Part shown: positions 8,411 to 16,528 of the stretch, piece by piece
How the letters are laid out: the number at the start of each line of letters is the position of its first letter
Position numbering within the stretch: position 1 is the first letter of the stretch
Source: Hyunsoonleella pacifica
GTDB lineage: Bacteria; Bacteroidota; Bacteroidia; Flavobacteriales; Flavobacteriaceae
Assembly (NCBI RefSeq): GCF_004310335.1
Contig: NZ_SIRS01000005.1
Coordinates: forward strand, 186,001 to 250,000
Length of the DNA: 64,000 nucleotides
Direction: 5' to 3'
Position numbers and translations under genes: made by a program
The notes under the pieces: model-generated
The model's database searches: none
Seen by the model: the letters and a program-made list of their open reading frames with translations, nothing else
Told to the model about the DNA's origin: nothing

Positions 8411-8441
8411 ATTGCATTTCTTAAGGAAATAGCTACTTTTG
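8411..8441 (+). promoter_or_regulatory. Candidate purH promoter and direct repeats
   Basis: TACTTTTG at 8434-8441 fits the Bacteroidota -7 element TAnnTTTG exactly, with ATTG (one mismatch to TTTG) at 8411-8414, 19 bases upstream. Transcription would start near 8447, leaving about 85 bases of leader. A 20-base direct repeat with one mismatch (CTCTTTTTCAAACAAATAGA at 8390 and its copy at 8492) brackets the promoter; the second copy can fold (GTTCT/AGAAC). Confidence 0.45.
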
Positions 8442-8531
8442 CATTTTGATTTAAAACATAAACTTTTTAACCAAACCACAACAGTACTGTTCTCTTTTTC
8501 AAAGAAATAGAACTTTAAGAATCTCTAAGCA

Positions 8532-10064
8532 ATGAGCAACGAAAAAACAATTAAATCTGCATTAATCTCGGTTTTTAGTAAAGACGGATTAGCACCAATC
8601 GTAAAAGAGTTAGACAAACAAGGTGTTACCATTTATTCTACAGGAGGTACAGAAACTTTTATTAACGATTTAGGAATTAATGTAGTACCCGTAGAGGATG
8701 TTACTTCTTATCCCTCTATTTTGGGAGGTCGTGTAAAAACATTACATCCAAAAGTATTTGGTGGTATTTTAAACCGCCAAAACCATGATGGAGATGTTGC
8801 AGAATTGGCTGAATATGAAATTCCACAAATTGATGTTGTAATTGTTGATTTATATCCTTTTGAAAAAACTGTTGCTTCTGGCGCTAGTAATCAGGACATC
8901 ATTGAAAAAATAGATATTGGAGGTATTTCCTTAATACGTGCAGCAGCAAAAAATTATGCTGACGTCATTTGTATATCATCTGTTGATGATTACAATGAGT
9001 TTTTAGAATTAATTTCTATAAACAACGGTACTATCTCTGAAGAAGACAGAAAACGTTTTGCTGCAAAAGCTTTTAATGTGTCTTCACATTACGATACAGC
9101 TATCTTTAATTATTTTAATCAAAATAACAAAGAGACTGTTTTAAAGTTAAGTGAAACTAAAGGCAAGGTTTTACGCTATGGTGAAAACCCACATCAAAAA
9201 GGATTTTTCTTTGGAGATTTTGACGAACTATTCACTAAACTTCATGGTAAAGAATTGAGCTACAACAACCTTTTAGATGTTGATGCTGCAGTAAATTTAA
9301 TGTTAGAATTTAAAAACGATGCGCCTACATTTGCCATCTTAAAACATAATAATGCCTGTGGTTTAGCACAACGTGATACACTTCATAAGGCGTATGTTGA
9401 TGCTTTAGCCGGGGATCCTGTTTCAGCTTTTGGTGGTGTATTAATTAGCAATACTGAAATTGATGTAGCTACTGCTGAAGAAATCCATAAACTATTCTGT
9501 GAAGTAGTAATAGCACCTTCTTTTTCTCCTGAAGCTTTAGAAATACTAAAAGGAAAAAAGAATCGTATTTTATTACAAATTCATGATATAGATATGCCAA
9601 AAACAAACGTTCGTAGTTGTTTAAATGGTGTGTTGGTTCAAGATAGAAATACTATTACTGACACTGCTGAAGACTTAAAAACTGTTACTAATATTGCGCC
9701 TACTAATGCACAAATAGACGATTTATTATTCGCTTCAAAAATTTGTAAGCATACCAAATCTAATACTATTGTTTTAGCCAAAAACAAGCAATTGTGTGCA
9801 AGTGGTACCGGGCAAACTAGTCGTGTAGATGCTTTACAACAGGCTATTCATAAAGCTGGCTCTTTTAATTTTGATTTGAATGGTGCGGTAATGGCTAGTG
9901 ATGCATTTTTCCCTTTCCCTGATTGTGTAGAAATTGCTGATAATGCAGGAATAAATGCTGTGATTCAGCCTGGTGGTTCTATTAAAGACCAGTTAAGTAT
10001 TGATTATTGCAACGATAATGATATAGCTATGGTAATGACAGGTACGCGTCATTTTAAGCATTAA
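8532..10064 (+). CDS. purH: Bifunctional AICAR transformylase / IMP cyclohydrolase
   Basis: 510 residues, the normal PurH length. Residues 1-about 150 are the IMP cyclohydrolase (MGS-like) domain, with STGGTETFI, GGRVKTLHPKVFGGIL and DLYPFEKTV. The rest is the AICAR formyltransferase domain with RYGENPHQKGFFF, AILKHNNACGLA (Lys-His pair of the active site), DPVSAFGGVL and the C-terminal TGTRHFKH. It catalyses the last two steps of IMP synthesis using 10-formyl-THF. It is transcribed alone and ends in a strong terminator at 10087-10120. Confidence 0.98.
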   Translation: MSNEKTIKSALISVFSKDGLAPIVKELDKQGVTIYSTGGTETFINDLGINVVPVEDVTSYPSILGGRVKTLHPKVFGGILNRQNHDGDVAELAEYEIPQIDVVIVDLYPFEKTVASGASNQDIIEKIDIGGISLIRAAAKNYADVICISSVDDYNEFLELISINNGTISEEDRKRFAAKAFNVSSHYDTAIFNYFNQNNKETVLKLSETKGKVLRYGENPHQKGFFFGDFDELFTKLHGKELSYNNLLDVDAAVNLMLEFKNDAPTFAILKHNNACGLAQRDTLHKAYVDALAGDPVSAFGGVLISNTEIDVATAEEIHKLFCEVVIAPSFSPEALEILKGKKNRILLQIHDIDMPKTNVRSCLNGVLVQDRNTITDTAEDLKTVTNIAPTNAQIDDLLFASKICKHTKSNTIVLAKNKQLCASGTGQTSRVDALQQAIHKAGSFNFDLNGAVMASDAFFPFPDCVEIADNAGINAVIQPGGSIKDQLSIDYCNDNDIAMVMTGTRHFKH

Positions 10065-10086
10065 AAAGAGATAATTAATCTTATTT

Positions 10087-10120
10087 AAAAAGAGCACTCT
10101 TATTGAGTGCTCTTTTTTTT
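10087..10120 (+). terminator. Rho-independent terminator of purH
   Basis: AGAGCACTC-TTATT-GAGTGCTCT is a perfect 9-bp stem (10091-10099 with 10105-10113) followed by seven or more T. It lies 23 bases after the purH stop. Confidence 0.93.
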
Positions 10121-10231
10121 CGAACCTATACTAATAAATAAACTTATCCCTTAATTAAGTTTATCAATAAAAGACAATTATAAAACGTTTAGTGTGGGCA
10201 TGCCTTAACCTATATATGATTCGAACTGTGA

Positions 10232-10387
10232 TTAAACAGAGGTTAATATAACTAGTCTATAAATTAAAATGCTTAACTGAACAACTACTGCTATCATCAA
10301 AAAATAAAGTAAATAATTTGTTTTAATTTTTCCTGTTTCTTCCATATTATTTGTATCTTTCTTTCTATGCTTCTCCTTTGAACACAT
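10232..10387 (-). CDS. Possible small membrane peptide (51 aa)
   Basis: A complete ORF of 51 codons in the 489-base gap between purH and the response regulator. It starts with ATG at 10385-10387 (MCSKEKHRKKD...) and has an internal ATG giving 37 residues. The peptide has a charged, Lys-rich N-terminus and one clear membrane helix (YLLYFLMIAVVVQLSILIYR), and ends YRLVILTSV. A weak AAAGGG lies about 13 bases before the first ATG. I do not recognise a family. The single hydrophobic helix is more than chance composition would suggest, but expression is unproven. The remainder of the gap (10121-10231, 10388-10553) shows nothing recognisable. Confidence 0.35.
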   Translation of the reverse strand: MCSKEKHRKKDTNNMEETGKIKTNYLLYFLMIAVVVQLSILIYRLVILTSV

Positions 10388-10553
10388 ATACTACTTAATC
10401 CCTTTCTTATTCTGGGGTAAATATAAATGTGATACTAAACTATTTTAGAAAAAATGACATGAAACGGAAAATCTGTTGTATGAAACAAGAATAGTTTGTA
10501 ATGAAATTTTTCATTTATTTTAAACAGGTTGTACAACAGTAAGAAATAGCTTT

Positions 10554-11300
10554 CTACCTAAGCGTTGTTAGTCTTTTTAAAAGATCTTTATAGGTTTCGC
10601 TTAAAGTTACTTTGTGGTTTCCTGAAAGCAAAATAAGGTTATCAGCAGGTATTATTTCTTCAATTTTATTAATATTCACAATGAAGTTACGGTGCGTTCT
10701 ACAGAAGACATTGTTATCTAACAACTTAAGGAGTTTTGTTAGTGAAATTAAGATGACAAACTTATCTTGCTCCGATATGATGTTACAATACCTTTCTTCC
10801 ACTTCAATACAAATAATATCTTTTGTATACACCTTTTTAAGTGATTTTCCTTTTTTTATGAAGAGATATTCGTTACTTATAATGGTATCTTCAGCCTCAC
10901 TTAAGAATACATCTGGCTGTTTATAAAATTTTTCTACTGCCATTTCTAAAGCATACAAAATCTCTAGCTCATTAAACGGCTTTATTAAAAAACTAAAAGG
11001 CTGAGTAAGTTTGGCGCGTTCAAATATAGCCCTATCTGTACTGCTCGTTAAAAAAACAAAAGGTATTGATGCGTTTGGTGTTGCATTTATGGTTTCTGCA
11101 AATGTGATACCCTCAGGGTTTCCATTTAAAAAAATATCTACTACTGCTATATCGACAGAATTACTATGAAACATTTGTAGTGCATCCGAAAATGTAGTGG
11201 CCACACCTACAATATTATAATTATAGGATTTTAATGTTGTAACAAGCGCATTACTTTCGGCAGGTGTATCTTCAATTATTAAGACATTTACCTTATGCAT
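10554..11300 (-). CDS. LytTR-type response regulator
   Basis: 248 residues. The receiver domain is residues 1-125: acidic pair Glu10/Asp11, phospho-acceptor Asp55 in AVVDIFL, Thr85 in FLTSS and Lys107 in LIKPF. A LytTR DNA-binding domain covers about 150-247 (FIKKGKSLKKVYTKDIICIE, FCRTHRNFIVNINKIEEI). Such regulators bind short direct repeats and often control envelope or behaviour genes. The start overlaps the end of the histidine kinase gene by 8 bases, so the two form a two-component pair translated together. Its targets are unknown. Confidence 0.93.
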   Translation of the reverse strand: MHKVNVLIIEDTPAESNALVTTLKSYNYNIVGVATTFSDALQMFHSNSVDIAVVDIFLNGNPEGITFAETINATPNASIPFVFLTSSTDRAIFERAKLTQPFSFLIKPFNELEILYALEMAVEKFYKQPDVFLSEAEDTIISNEYLFIKKGKSLKKVYTKDIICIEVEERYCNIISEQDKFVILISLTKLLKLLDNNVFCRTHRNFIVNINKIEEIIPADNLILLSGNHKVTLSETYKDLLKRLTTLR

Positions 11301-13044
11301 TTGGTGTAGTTTTTGGTAAAGATACGACCATTTTAGTTCCTTTTCCTAATGTGCTTTCTATTGTAAACTTACTATTATTCTTTTTGATGTAAGATTTGCA
11401 AAGTTGTAACCCTAAACCTGTACCAATAGTGCCTTCATGTTCTTTTTTAGCAAGTGTCCCTGTATCCTTTTGTAAGGTTTCGAGTGTAGTTTTACTCATA
11501 CCTAAACCACTATCCTCTACAATTAAATTACAATAGATGCCATTTGGATGTTCTGTATAAATCTTAATACTATCGTTTGCTTCAGAAAACTTTATAGCAT
11601 TATCCAGTAAGTTTCGCAATACTATTTTAAGTGATTCTTGATCAGCAAACACTTTATCTGTTTTTAAAATTGACATAGAAAAATCAATACCTTTATCTTC
11701 CATTATGGCTTTGTAATTATATGCTACTTGCTCTACTATAAAAAACAAGCGTAATGACTCTATATGAAAATAGGATTGTTTAGTTTGTAATAGCGCCCAA
11801 TGCAATAAATTATCTAACAAGTTATAGGCACCATTTACAATACTACTATTGTTTTGCAGAGCATCTTTAATAGTATCTAAGTTTTTAGTTCCTATATCAT
11901 CTAACAACTTAGTATTACTCATTTTCAAAGCATTTACTGAGGATCTTAAATCATGACTTACAATTGAAAATAGTTTATCTTTTGCAACATTAAGCTCATC
12001 TAAACGGGCCTTTTGAGCAAGAATAATTTTATTAGTTTTATTTTTTTCCTTGTAAAAGTAAAAGGTAACGCCTAACAAAATTAGAAGTGTTACTGCAGAA
12101 TATAGCAAACTATTGCGTTCCTTGACTTTTGCTTTATTTTCGGCCTCTAACAAGTTCACTTCCTGTTGTTTTTGTTTAACGGCAAATTCCTTTTCAATTT
12201 GAGCTACTTCATATATTTTATTTTGATCATTTAAAGAATCTTTCCATTGTTCGTATTCTTTTCTATAAACTAGGGCTTTTTGAAAGTTTTTTCGATTTTC
12301 TTCAACTACTGCCATATTCATGGATGTCAACAGTTTTTCATTAAAAGCTTTAATATTTTTAGAAAGACGGTATGCCTTTTCAAAATATGGAATCGCCATG
12401 TCGTCTTTATATTGCTCGTAATATAAATTAGCAATATTACCATATGTTAGTATTAAAGCCAAGGTATCTTTTTTTAGCTCCCTGTCTTTTGCACTTTGTA
12501 ACAAATAAGGCTCTGCTTTATTAAAGTTTTTTAGGTGCAAATAGCATAATCCAATATTTTCGAGTATATCTCCCTTTCTTATAAAAAAATTATTATTAAC
12601 ATCCTTGGGCGATCCTATTAATTCCTTAAAATAAGATATAGCTTTTTCAAATTCATGTTGCTCCAAAGCAATCTGCCCCAAACGCATTTTAACTAATGGA
12701 TAATACTCAAATTTAGGAGATATTAGTTTAAATTCTCTTTCAGCTTCTTGATATATGCTTTTGCTTAGAAAACTAAACCCTCTAAAGTAATGGCTATAAT
12801 CAGTTAAATCAATATTTTGCTTAGCTGTATTAAGATAGCGCATGGCGTATACCAATGTAGAATCCCATTCCTCTTCTACAAAAAAAGATGCGGACTTATA
12901 AAAGTCTACATCAGATTTATGTTGATTTGCCTTTTTTAGAATTTCAGAACGAAATACATCATTTTGAGTTACTTCTTGAGAAGATAAATAATATCTAAAA
13001 AGCAGAAATAGAAGTAATATGCTAAACTTTATGATTCTATTCAT
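11293..13044 (-). CDS. TPR-containing sensor histidine kinase
   Basis: 583 residues. An N-terminal signal/anchor (FSILLLFLLFRYYL, 7-20) leads into periplasmic tetratricopeptide repeats (about 40-265), a short coiled coil, and a membrane helix at 312-331. The cytoplasmic HisKA domain has the phospho-acceptor His364 in FSIVSHDLRSS. The ATPase domain has the N box NLLDNAIKFSE, G1 VEDSGLGMS and G2 GTGLGLQLC. This TPR-HK architecture is common in Bacteroidota and pairs with LytTR regulators. It overlaps the regulator gene by 8 bases. What the TPR domain senses is unknown. Confidence 0.93.
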   Translation of the reverse strand: MNRIIKFSILLLFLLFRYYLSSQEVTQNDVFRSEILKKANQHKSDVDFYKSASFFVEEEWDSTLVYAMRYLNTAKQNIDLTDYSHYFRGFSFLSKSIYQEAEREFKLISPKFEYYPLVKMRLGQIALEQHEFEKAISYFKELIGSPKDVNNNFFIRKGDILENIGLCYLHLKNFNKAEPYLLQSAKDRELKKDTLALILTYGNIANLYYEQYKDDMAIPYFEKAYRLSKNIKAFNEKLLTSMNMAVVEENRKNFQKALVYRKEYEQWKDSLNDQNKIYEVAQIEKEFAVKQKQQEVNLLEAENKAKVKERNSLLYSAVTLLILLGVTFYFYKEKNKTNKIILAQKARLDELNVAKDKLFSIVSHDLRSSVNALKMSNTKLLDDIGTKNLDTIKDALQNNSSIVNGAYNLLDNLLHWALLQTKQSYFHIESLRLFFIVEQVAYNYKAIMEDKGIDFSMSILKTDKVFADQESLKIVLRNLLDNAIKFSEANDSIKIYTEHPNGIYCNLIVEDSGLGMSKTTLETLQKDTGTLAKKEHEGTIGTGLGLQLCKSYIKKNNSKFTIESTLGKGTKMVVSLPKTTPNA

Positions 13045-13061
13045 AATGAGAGATCAAAAGA

Positions 13062-13069
13062 CAAATATA
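13062..13069 (-). promoter_or_regulatory. Candidate promoter of the kinase/regulator pair
   Basis: On the minus strand TATATTTG matches TAnnTTTG exactly. It sits between the preceding gene's terminator (13079-13103) and the kinase ATG at 13044, predicting a leader of about ten bases. No good -33 TTTG was found at the expected spacing. Confidence 0.45.
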
Positions 13070-13071
13070 TT

Positions 13072-13103
13072 TAAAAAAAAACCGCAAGGTTCACTTGCGG
13101 TTT
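13072..13103 (-). terminator. Terminator of the 13127-13567 gene
   Basis: AACCGCAAG-TGAAC-CTTGCGGTT read on the minus strand, a 9-bp stem with a run of T, directly after the orphan gene and before the kinase gene. Confidence 0.9.
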
Positions 13104-13126
13104 TTGTTTCTTTAATAATGAGAGTC

Positions 13127-13567
13127 TTATTTTCCTTGTACTCCCGTAACTGTTCCTCTAGATGTAACTGGATCACTATCCCATAAAAAGGTTTCTATTT
13201 GTACTAAATCAGACGGAGGGTTTTCAACTACAAAATCCACACGATATGCATTAAAAGTTTGGTAACTCTGCTCTGGTGCATCGTAAATAATGAAAAAGTC
13301 CAATTGTGTCTCACCAGAATCAGAAATAACAGATTCCTGATTTACAGCAGATAAGTTTGGCGTTTCAGAAGACGCTACAAATACTACTGCACTTACTTGT
13401 AAATTCCCCTCAGGGCTAAAACTAACTTGCACAAGCGGTGCTAAAGGTTTTAAACTTGATGAATTATAATCAAATTCAATTTGAGAATTTAAATTTGTGA
13501 TGCTTATCAAGTTTTGGTTAATAGGTTGTCCTGGTGGTGTAGTTACACTTAAAATTGATGTACTCAT
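13127..13567 (-). CDS. Hypothetical protein, no family recognised
   Basis: 146 residues, starting MSTSILSVTTPPGQP, with no signal peptide, membrane segment or cysteine. It is predicted rich in beta strands: alternating hydrophobic segments such as LQVSAVVFVAS, TQLDFFIIYDAP, YRVDFVVENP. It is acidic and Pro/Ser rich. A plausible promoter lies upstream (13625-13656) and its own terminator downstream, so it is monocistronic. It stands between a two-component system and a T9SS cargo gene, but nothing ties it functionally to either. I do not recognise the family. Confidence 0.7.
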   Translation of the reverse strand: MSTSILSVTTPPGQPINQNLISITNLNSQIEFDYNSSSLKPLAPLVQVSFSPEGNLQVSAVVFVASSETPNLSAVNQESVISDSGETQLDFFIIYDAPEQSYQTFNAYRVDFVVENPPSDLVQIETFLWDSDPVTSRGTVTGVQGK

Positions 13568-13624
13568 GATAAATTGGGGGTTTTAAGTTAATGATTGTAA
13601 TTATTTTTTGTTTGAAAAATCATC

Positions 13625-13656
13625 CAATAGTATAAAATAAATCGATTAAATACAAA
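13625..13656 (-). promoter_or_regulatory. Candidate promoter of the 13127-13567 gene
   Basis: Minus strand: TTTG (13656-13653), 20 bases, then TACTATTG (13632-13625), one mismatch from TAnnTTTG. The start codon is about 55 bases further on. Confidence 0.4.
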
Positions 13657-13683
13657 TAAATAGGTTTAAATACTTATTTAAAT

Positions 13684-13714
13684 AAAAAAAAAGAGCATCC
13701 GTAAATGCTCTTTT
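13684..13714 (-). terminator. Terminator of the T9SS repeat protein gene
   Basis: AAAAGAGCAT-TTACGG-ATGCTCTTTT read on the minus strand, a 10-bp stem ending in a T-run, 22 bases past the gene's stop codon. Confidence 0.92.
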
Positions 13715-13736
13715 AAATTATATAATTATGATTATT

Positions 13737-16259
13737 TTAATTTTTAACTACTCTTTTTGTTATACTACTTCCAGAATCCTCATCGGTAATATTTAAAAAA
13801 TATGTACCGTTAGAAAGCTGACTTAAATCTAACGTCATTCTATTACTTGAGGGTGTAGAAGTCCCTATATGCTGTTTTCCTAAAATATCAAAAACTTTAA
13901 TATTTAAATTCAGACTATTGTTTCCTTTATAACTAATGGTAACAGAGGAATGAGTAGGGTTTGGATATAACGACACATTAAAATTAGTTTCAAAATCGTT
14001 TGTTGATAGTGAGCTACAATCCGTTCCTGTTAATCGTGTTACAGAAATAGCATTTGAAAGATCAAAACATCCACTCAAATCAGACACATAAGTCGCACTT
14101 CCTAAACCAATATCTCCTGTGTATCTTAAATACCAGATGTCACATACACCTGTTGGGGCACCCTCTAAACTAAATCCGCCTGCTGGCTGTGTCGCTGGAG
14201 TGCCTAAAATCTCTCCCGTGGCTTGATCCGTGATTACCCATGTAGCACTATCGCCTGAACGTGCTACCGAATCATCAAACTCTACAGCTATTAAATCATC
14301 GGTACCCTCGCCTACGCAGATCTCTGCCGTGGTATCTGTAGTACCTGAGATTTGGATAGCCCCACCATTTACTGCATTTCTTGATACTGATATTGGGTTA
14401 GATAGATCGAAACAGCCACTTAAGTCTGCAACATTCGTTGCGCTACCTAAGCCTATATCCCCTGTATATCTTAAATACCAGATGTCACATACACCTGTTG
14501 AGGCACCCTCTAAACTAAAACCGCCTGCTGGTTGTGTAGCTGGAGCACCTAAAATCTCTCCTGTGGCTTGGTCTGTAATTACCCATGTGGCACTATCACC
14601 TGAACGTGCTACCGAATCGTCAAACTCTACAGCTATCAAATCATCAGTGCCTTCTCCCACGCAGATCTCTGCCGTGGTATCTGTAGTACCTGCGATTTGG
14701 ATAGCCCCACCATTTACTGCATTTCTTGATACTGATATTGGGTTGGACAGATCGAAACAGCCAATTAAGTCTGCAACATTCGTTGCGCTGCCTAAACCTA
14801 TATCGCCTGTATATCTCAAGTACCAGATATCGCAGATTCCTGTTGGTGCGCCTTCTAAACTAAAACCTCCAGCTGGCTGTGTTGCTGGGGCTCCCAAAAT
14901 ATCTCCTGTGGCTTGATCCGTGATTACCCATGTAGCATTATCTCCTGAACGGGCTACCGAATCATCAAACTCTACGGCTATTAAATCATCGGTACCTTCT
15001 CCCACACAGATCTCTGCCGTGGTATCTGTAGTGCCTGCAATTTGTATCGCTCCACCGTTTACTGCATTTCTTGATACTGATATTGGGTTGGACAGATCGA
15101 AACAGCCACTTAAGTCTGCAACATTCGTTGCGCTACCTAAGCCTATATCCCCTGTATATCTTAAATACCAAATATCACAGATTCCTGTTGGTGCGCCCTC
15201 TAAACTAAACCCACCTGCTGGTTGTGTAGCTGGAGCACCTAAAATCTCTCCTGTGGCTTGATCCGTGATTACCCATGTAGCACTATCGCCTGAACGTGCT
15301 ACCGAATCGTCAAACTCTACAGCTATCAAATCATCAGTGCCTTCTCCCACGCAGATCTCTGCCGTGGTATCTGTAGTACCTGCGATTTGGATAGCCCCAC
15401 CATTTACTGCATTTCTTGATACTGATATTGGGTTGGACAGATCGAAACAGCCAATTAAGTCTGCAACATTCGTTGCGCTGCCTAAACCTATATCGCCTGT
15501 ATATCTCAAGTACCAGATATCGCAGATTCCTGTTGGTGCGCCTTCTAAACTAAAACCTCCAGCTGGCTGTGTTGCTGGGGCTCCCAAAATATCTCCTGTG
15601 GCTTGATCCGTGATTACCCATGTTGATGATGCACCACTTAGCACTCCGGCATCTACAAACTCTACTTCTATTCCATCTACTACACCTTCGCCTACACAAA
15701 TCTCGGCTGTAGTGTCTGTAGTTCCAGCGATTTGAATCGCTCCGCCTTCAGCATTACATGCACTCCACGAAGCGGCAGATCCACCGGTTATAGTAGTATA
15801 AGGTACATTACCAGAAACAAAATTACTTGCATTATCCCATCTACCAGCAGTTACTGCCTGTGAAACTCGAGGCTGACTACCAGCACCCCACTGTACATAA
15901 TCAATTAAATCAGTAGGGTTTGATGAACCAAAGTTACTATTACTAAATAAACTTAAACCATCCATGGCATCGTCCATGGTGTATGATAAAGTTACAGTTG
16001 CTCCTGCAGCTAACATAGCGCTACCACTTATTGGGGTTAGTGATCCTATTGAAACATAAGTACTGGGACCTAAGCACAATTGATAACCTGTTAGATCTAC
16101 TAACATAGATCCTGGATTTGTAATAGTTAAAACATCTGATGTTGGGTCTACGTTAGTAAACCTAACATCTTGTGCATTTGCATGAAATAATACGCTTAAA
16201 AAGCATATCATCAAAAAGCACGTTTTCATAAATTTCCACACGGGTAATTCTTTTTTCAT
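13737..16259 (-). CDS. T9SS cargo surface protein with five 115-aa tandem repeats
   Basis: 840 residues. An N-terminal signal region (hydrophobic 11-28, ending ANAQ) is followed by a lamin-tail-like beta domain (about 31-170: VLTITNPGSMLVDLTGYQL, LIDYVQWG). Five near-identical 115-residue repeats follow, each opening GGAIQI(A/S)GTTDTTAEICVGE and containing TWVITDQATG, CDIWYLRYTGDIG and GCFDLSN. The last about 80 residues are a type A T9SS sorting domain (VSLYPNPTHSSVTISY, KVFDILGKQ, NGTYFLNI, KRVVKN). The protein is predicted to be secreted by the type IX system and fixed to the surface. Each repeat has three Cys. Its role is not known; adhesin-like function is a guess from architecture. It has its own terminator. 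Confidence 0.88.
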   Translation of the reverse strand: MKKELPVWKFMKTCFLMICFLSVLFHANAQDVRFTNVDPTSDVLTITNPGSMLVDLTGYQLCLGPSTYVSIGSLTPISGSAMLAAGATVTLSYTMDDAMDGLSLFSNSNFGSSNPTDLIDYVQWGAGSQPRVSQAVTAGRWDNASNFVSGNVPYTTITGGSAASWSACNAEGGAIQIAGTTDTTAEICVGEGVVDGIEVEFVDAGVLSGASSTWVITDQATGDILGAPATQPAGGFSLEGAPTGICDIWYLRYTGDIGLGSATNVADLIGCFDLSNPISVSRNAVNGGAIQIAGTTDTTAEICVGEGTDDLIAVEFDDSVARSGDSATWVITDQATGEILGAPATQPAGGFSLEGAPTGICDIWYLRYTGDIGLGSATNVADLSGCFDLSNPISVSRNAVNGGAIQIAGTTDTTAEICVGEGTDDLIAVEFDDSVARSGDNATWVITDQATGDILGAPATQPAGGFSLEGAPTGICDIWYLRYTGDIGLGSATNVADLIGCFDLSNPISVSRNAVNGGAIQIAGTTDTTAEICVGEGTDDLIAVEFDDSVARSGDSATWVITDQATGEILGAPATQPAGGFSLEGASTGVCDIWYLRYTGDIGLGSATNVADLSGCFDLSNPISVSRNAVNGGAIQISGTTDTTAEICVGEGTDDLIAVEFDDSVARSGDSATWVITDQATGEILGTPATQPAGGFSLEGAPTGVCDIWYLRYTGDIGLGSATYVSDLSGCFDLSNAISVTRLTGTDCSSLSTNDFETNFNVSLYPNPTHSSVTISYKGNNSLNLNIKVFDILGKQHIGTSTPSSNRMTLDLSQLSNGTYFLNITDEDSGSSITKRVVKN
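14026..15750 (-). repeat. Tandem 345-bp coding repeats (five units)
   Basis: The phrase encoding TWVITDQATG recurs every 345 bases (near 14235, 14580, 14925, 15270, 15615). By eye the DNA between about 14599-14933 and 15289-15623 is identical, so a 690-bp dimer has been duplicated. The edge units (first and last) are the most divergent. Confidence 0.92.
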
Positions 16260-16314
16260 CTTTTGATTTTTTATTTGTTAATTATTGATTGATAAAACTA
16301 ACAACCAACAATGA

Positions 16315-16356
16315 TTCAAAATGTTAGCTATCTTACATTTTGAAAATTCAAATGTT
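16315..16356. promoter_or_regulatory. Operator-like inverted repeat
   Basis: TTCAAAATGT, ten bases, then ACATTTTGAA: a perfect 10-10-10 inverted repeat, with a further half-site TTCAAATGTT at 16347-16356. It lies 56 bases upstream of the T9SS repeat gene and about 175 upstream of mreB on the other strand. It could be a regulator site or an RNA hairpin. Confidence 0.4.
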
Positions 16357-16528
16357 AAAATTGACTTTTCTCAGTAAAAAGAGTAATGTATCACTTAGAC
16401 AAAGCGTATCAATTAGGGAGATATTTTCGATTTTAAATATTTTGATATACTATTAAACTTAAATATTTATGAACTTTTATTACTTTTACGGGATTCGTTT
16501 TTAAACCACTTTAAACTTCTAATATCAT

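Noticed and set aside
14230-15606. Long plus-strand ORFs antisense to the T9SS repeat gene
   Set aside because: They repeat with the 345-bp period and exist only because the repeated coding strand happens to lack stops in that frame; the protein is low-complexity-like and the sense product has clear signal and sorting domains.
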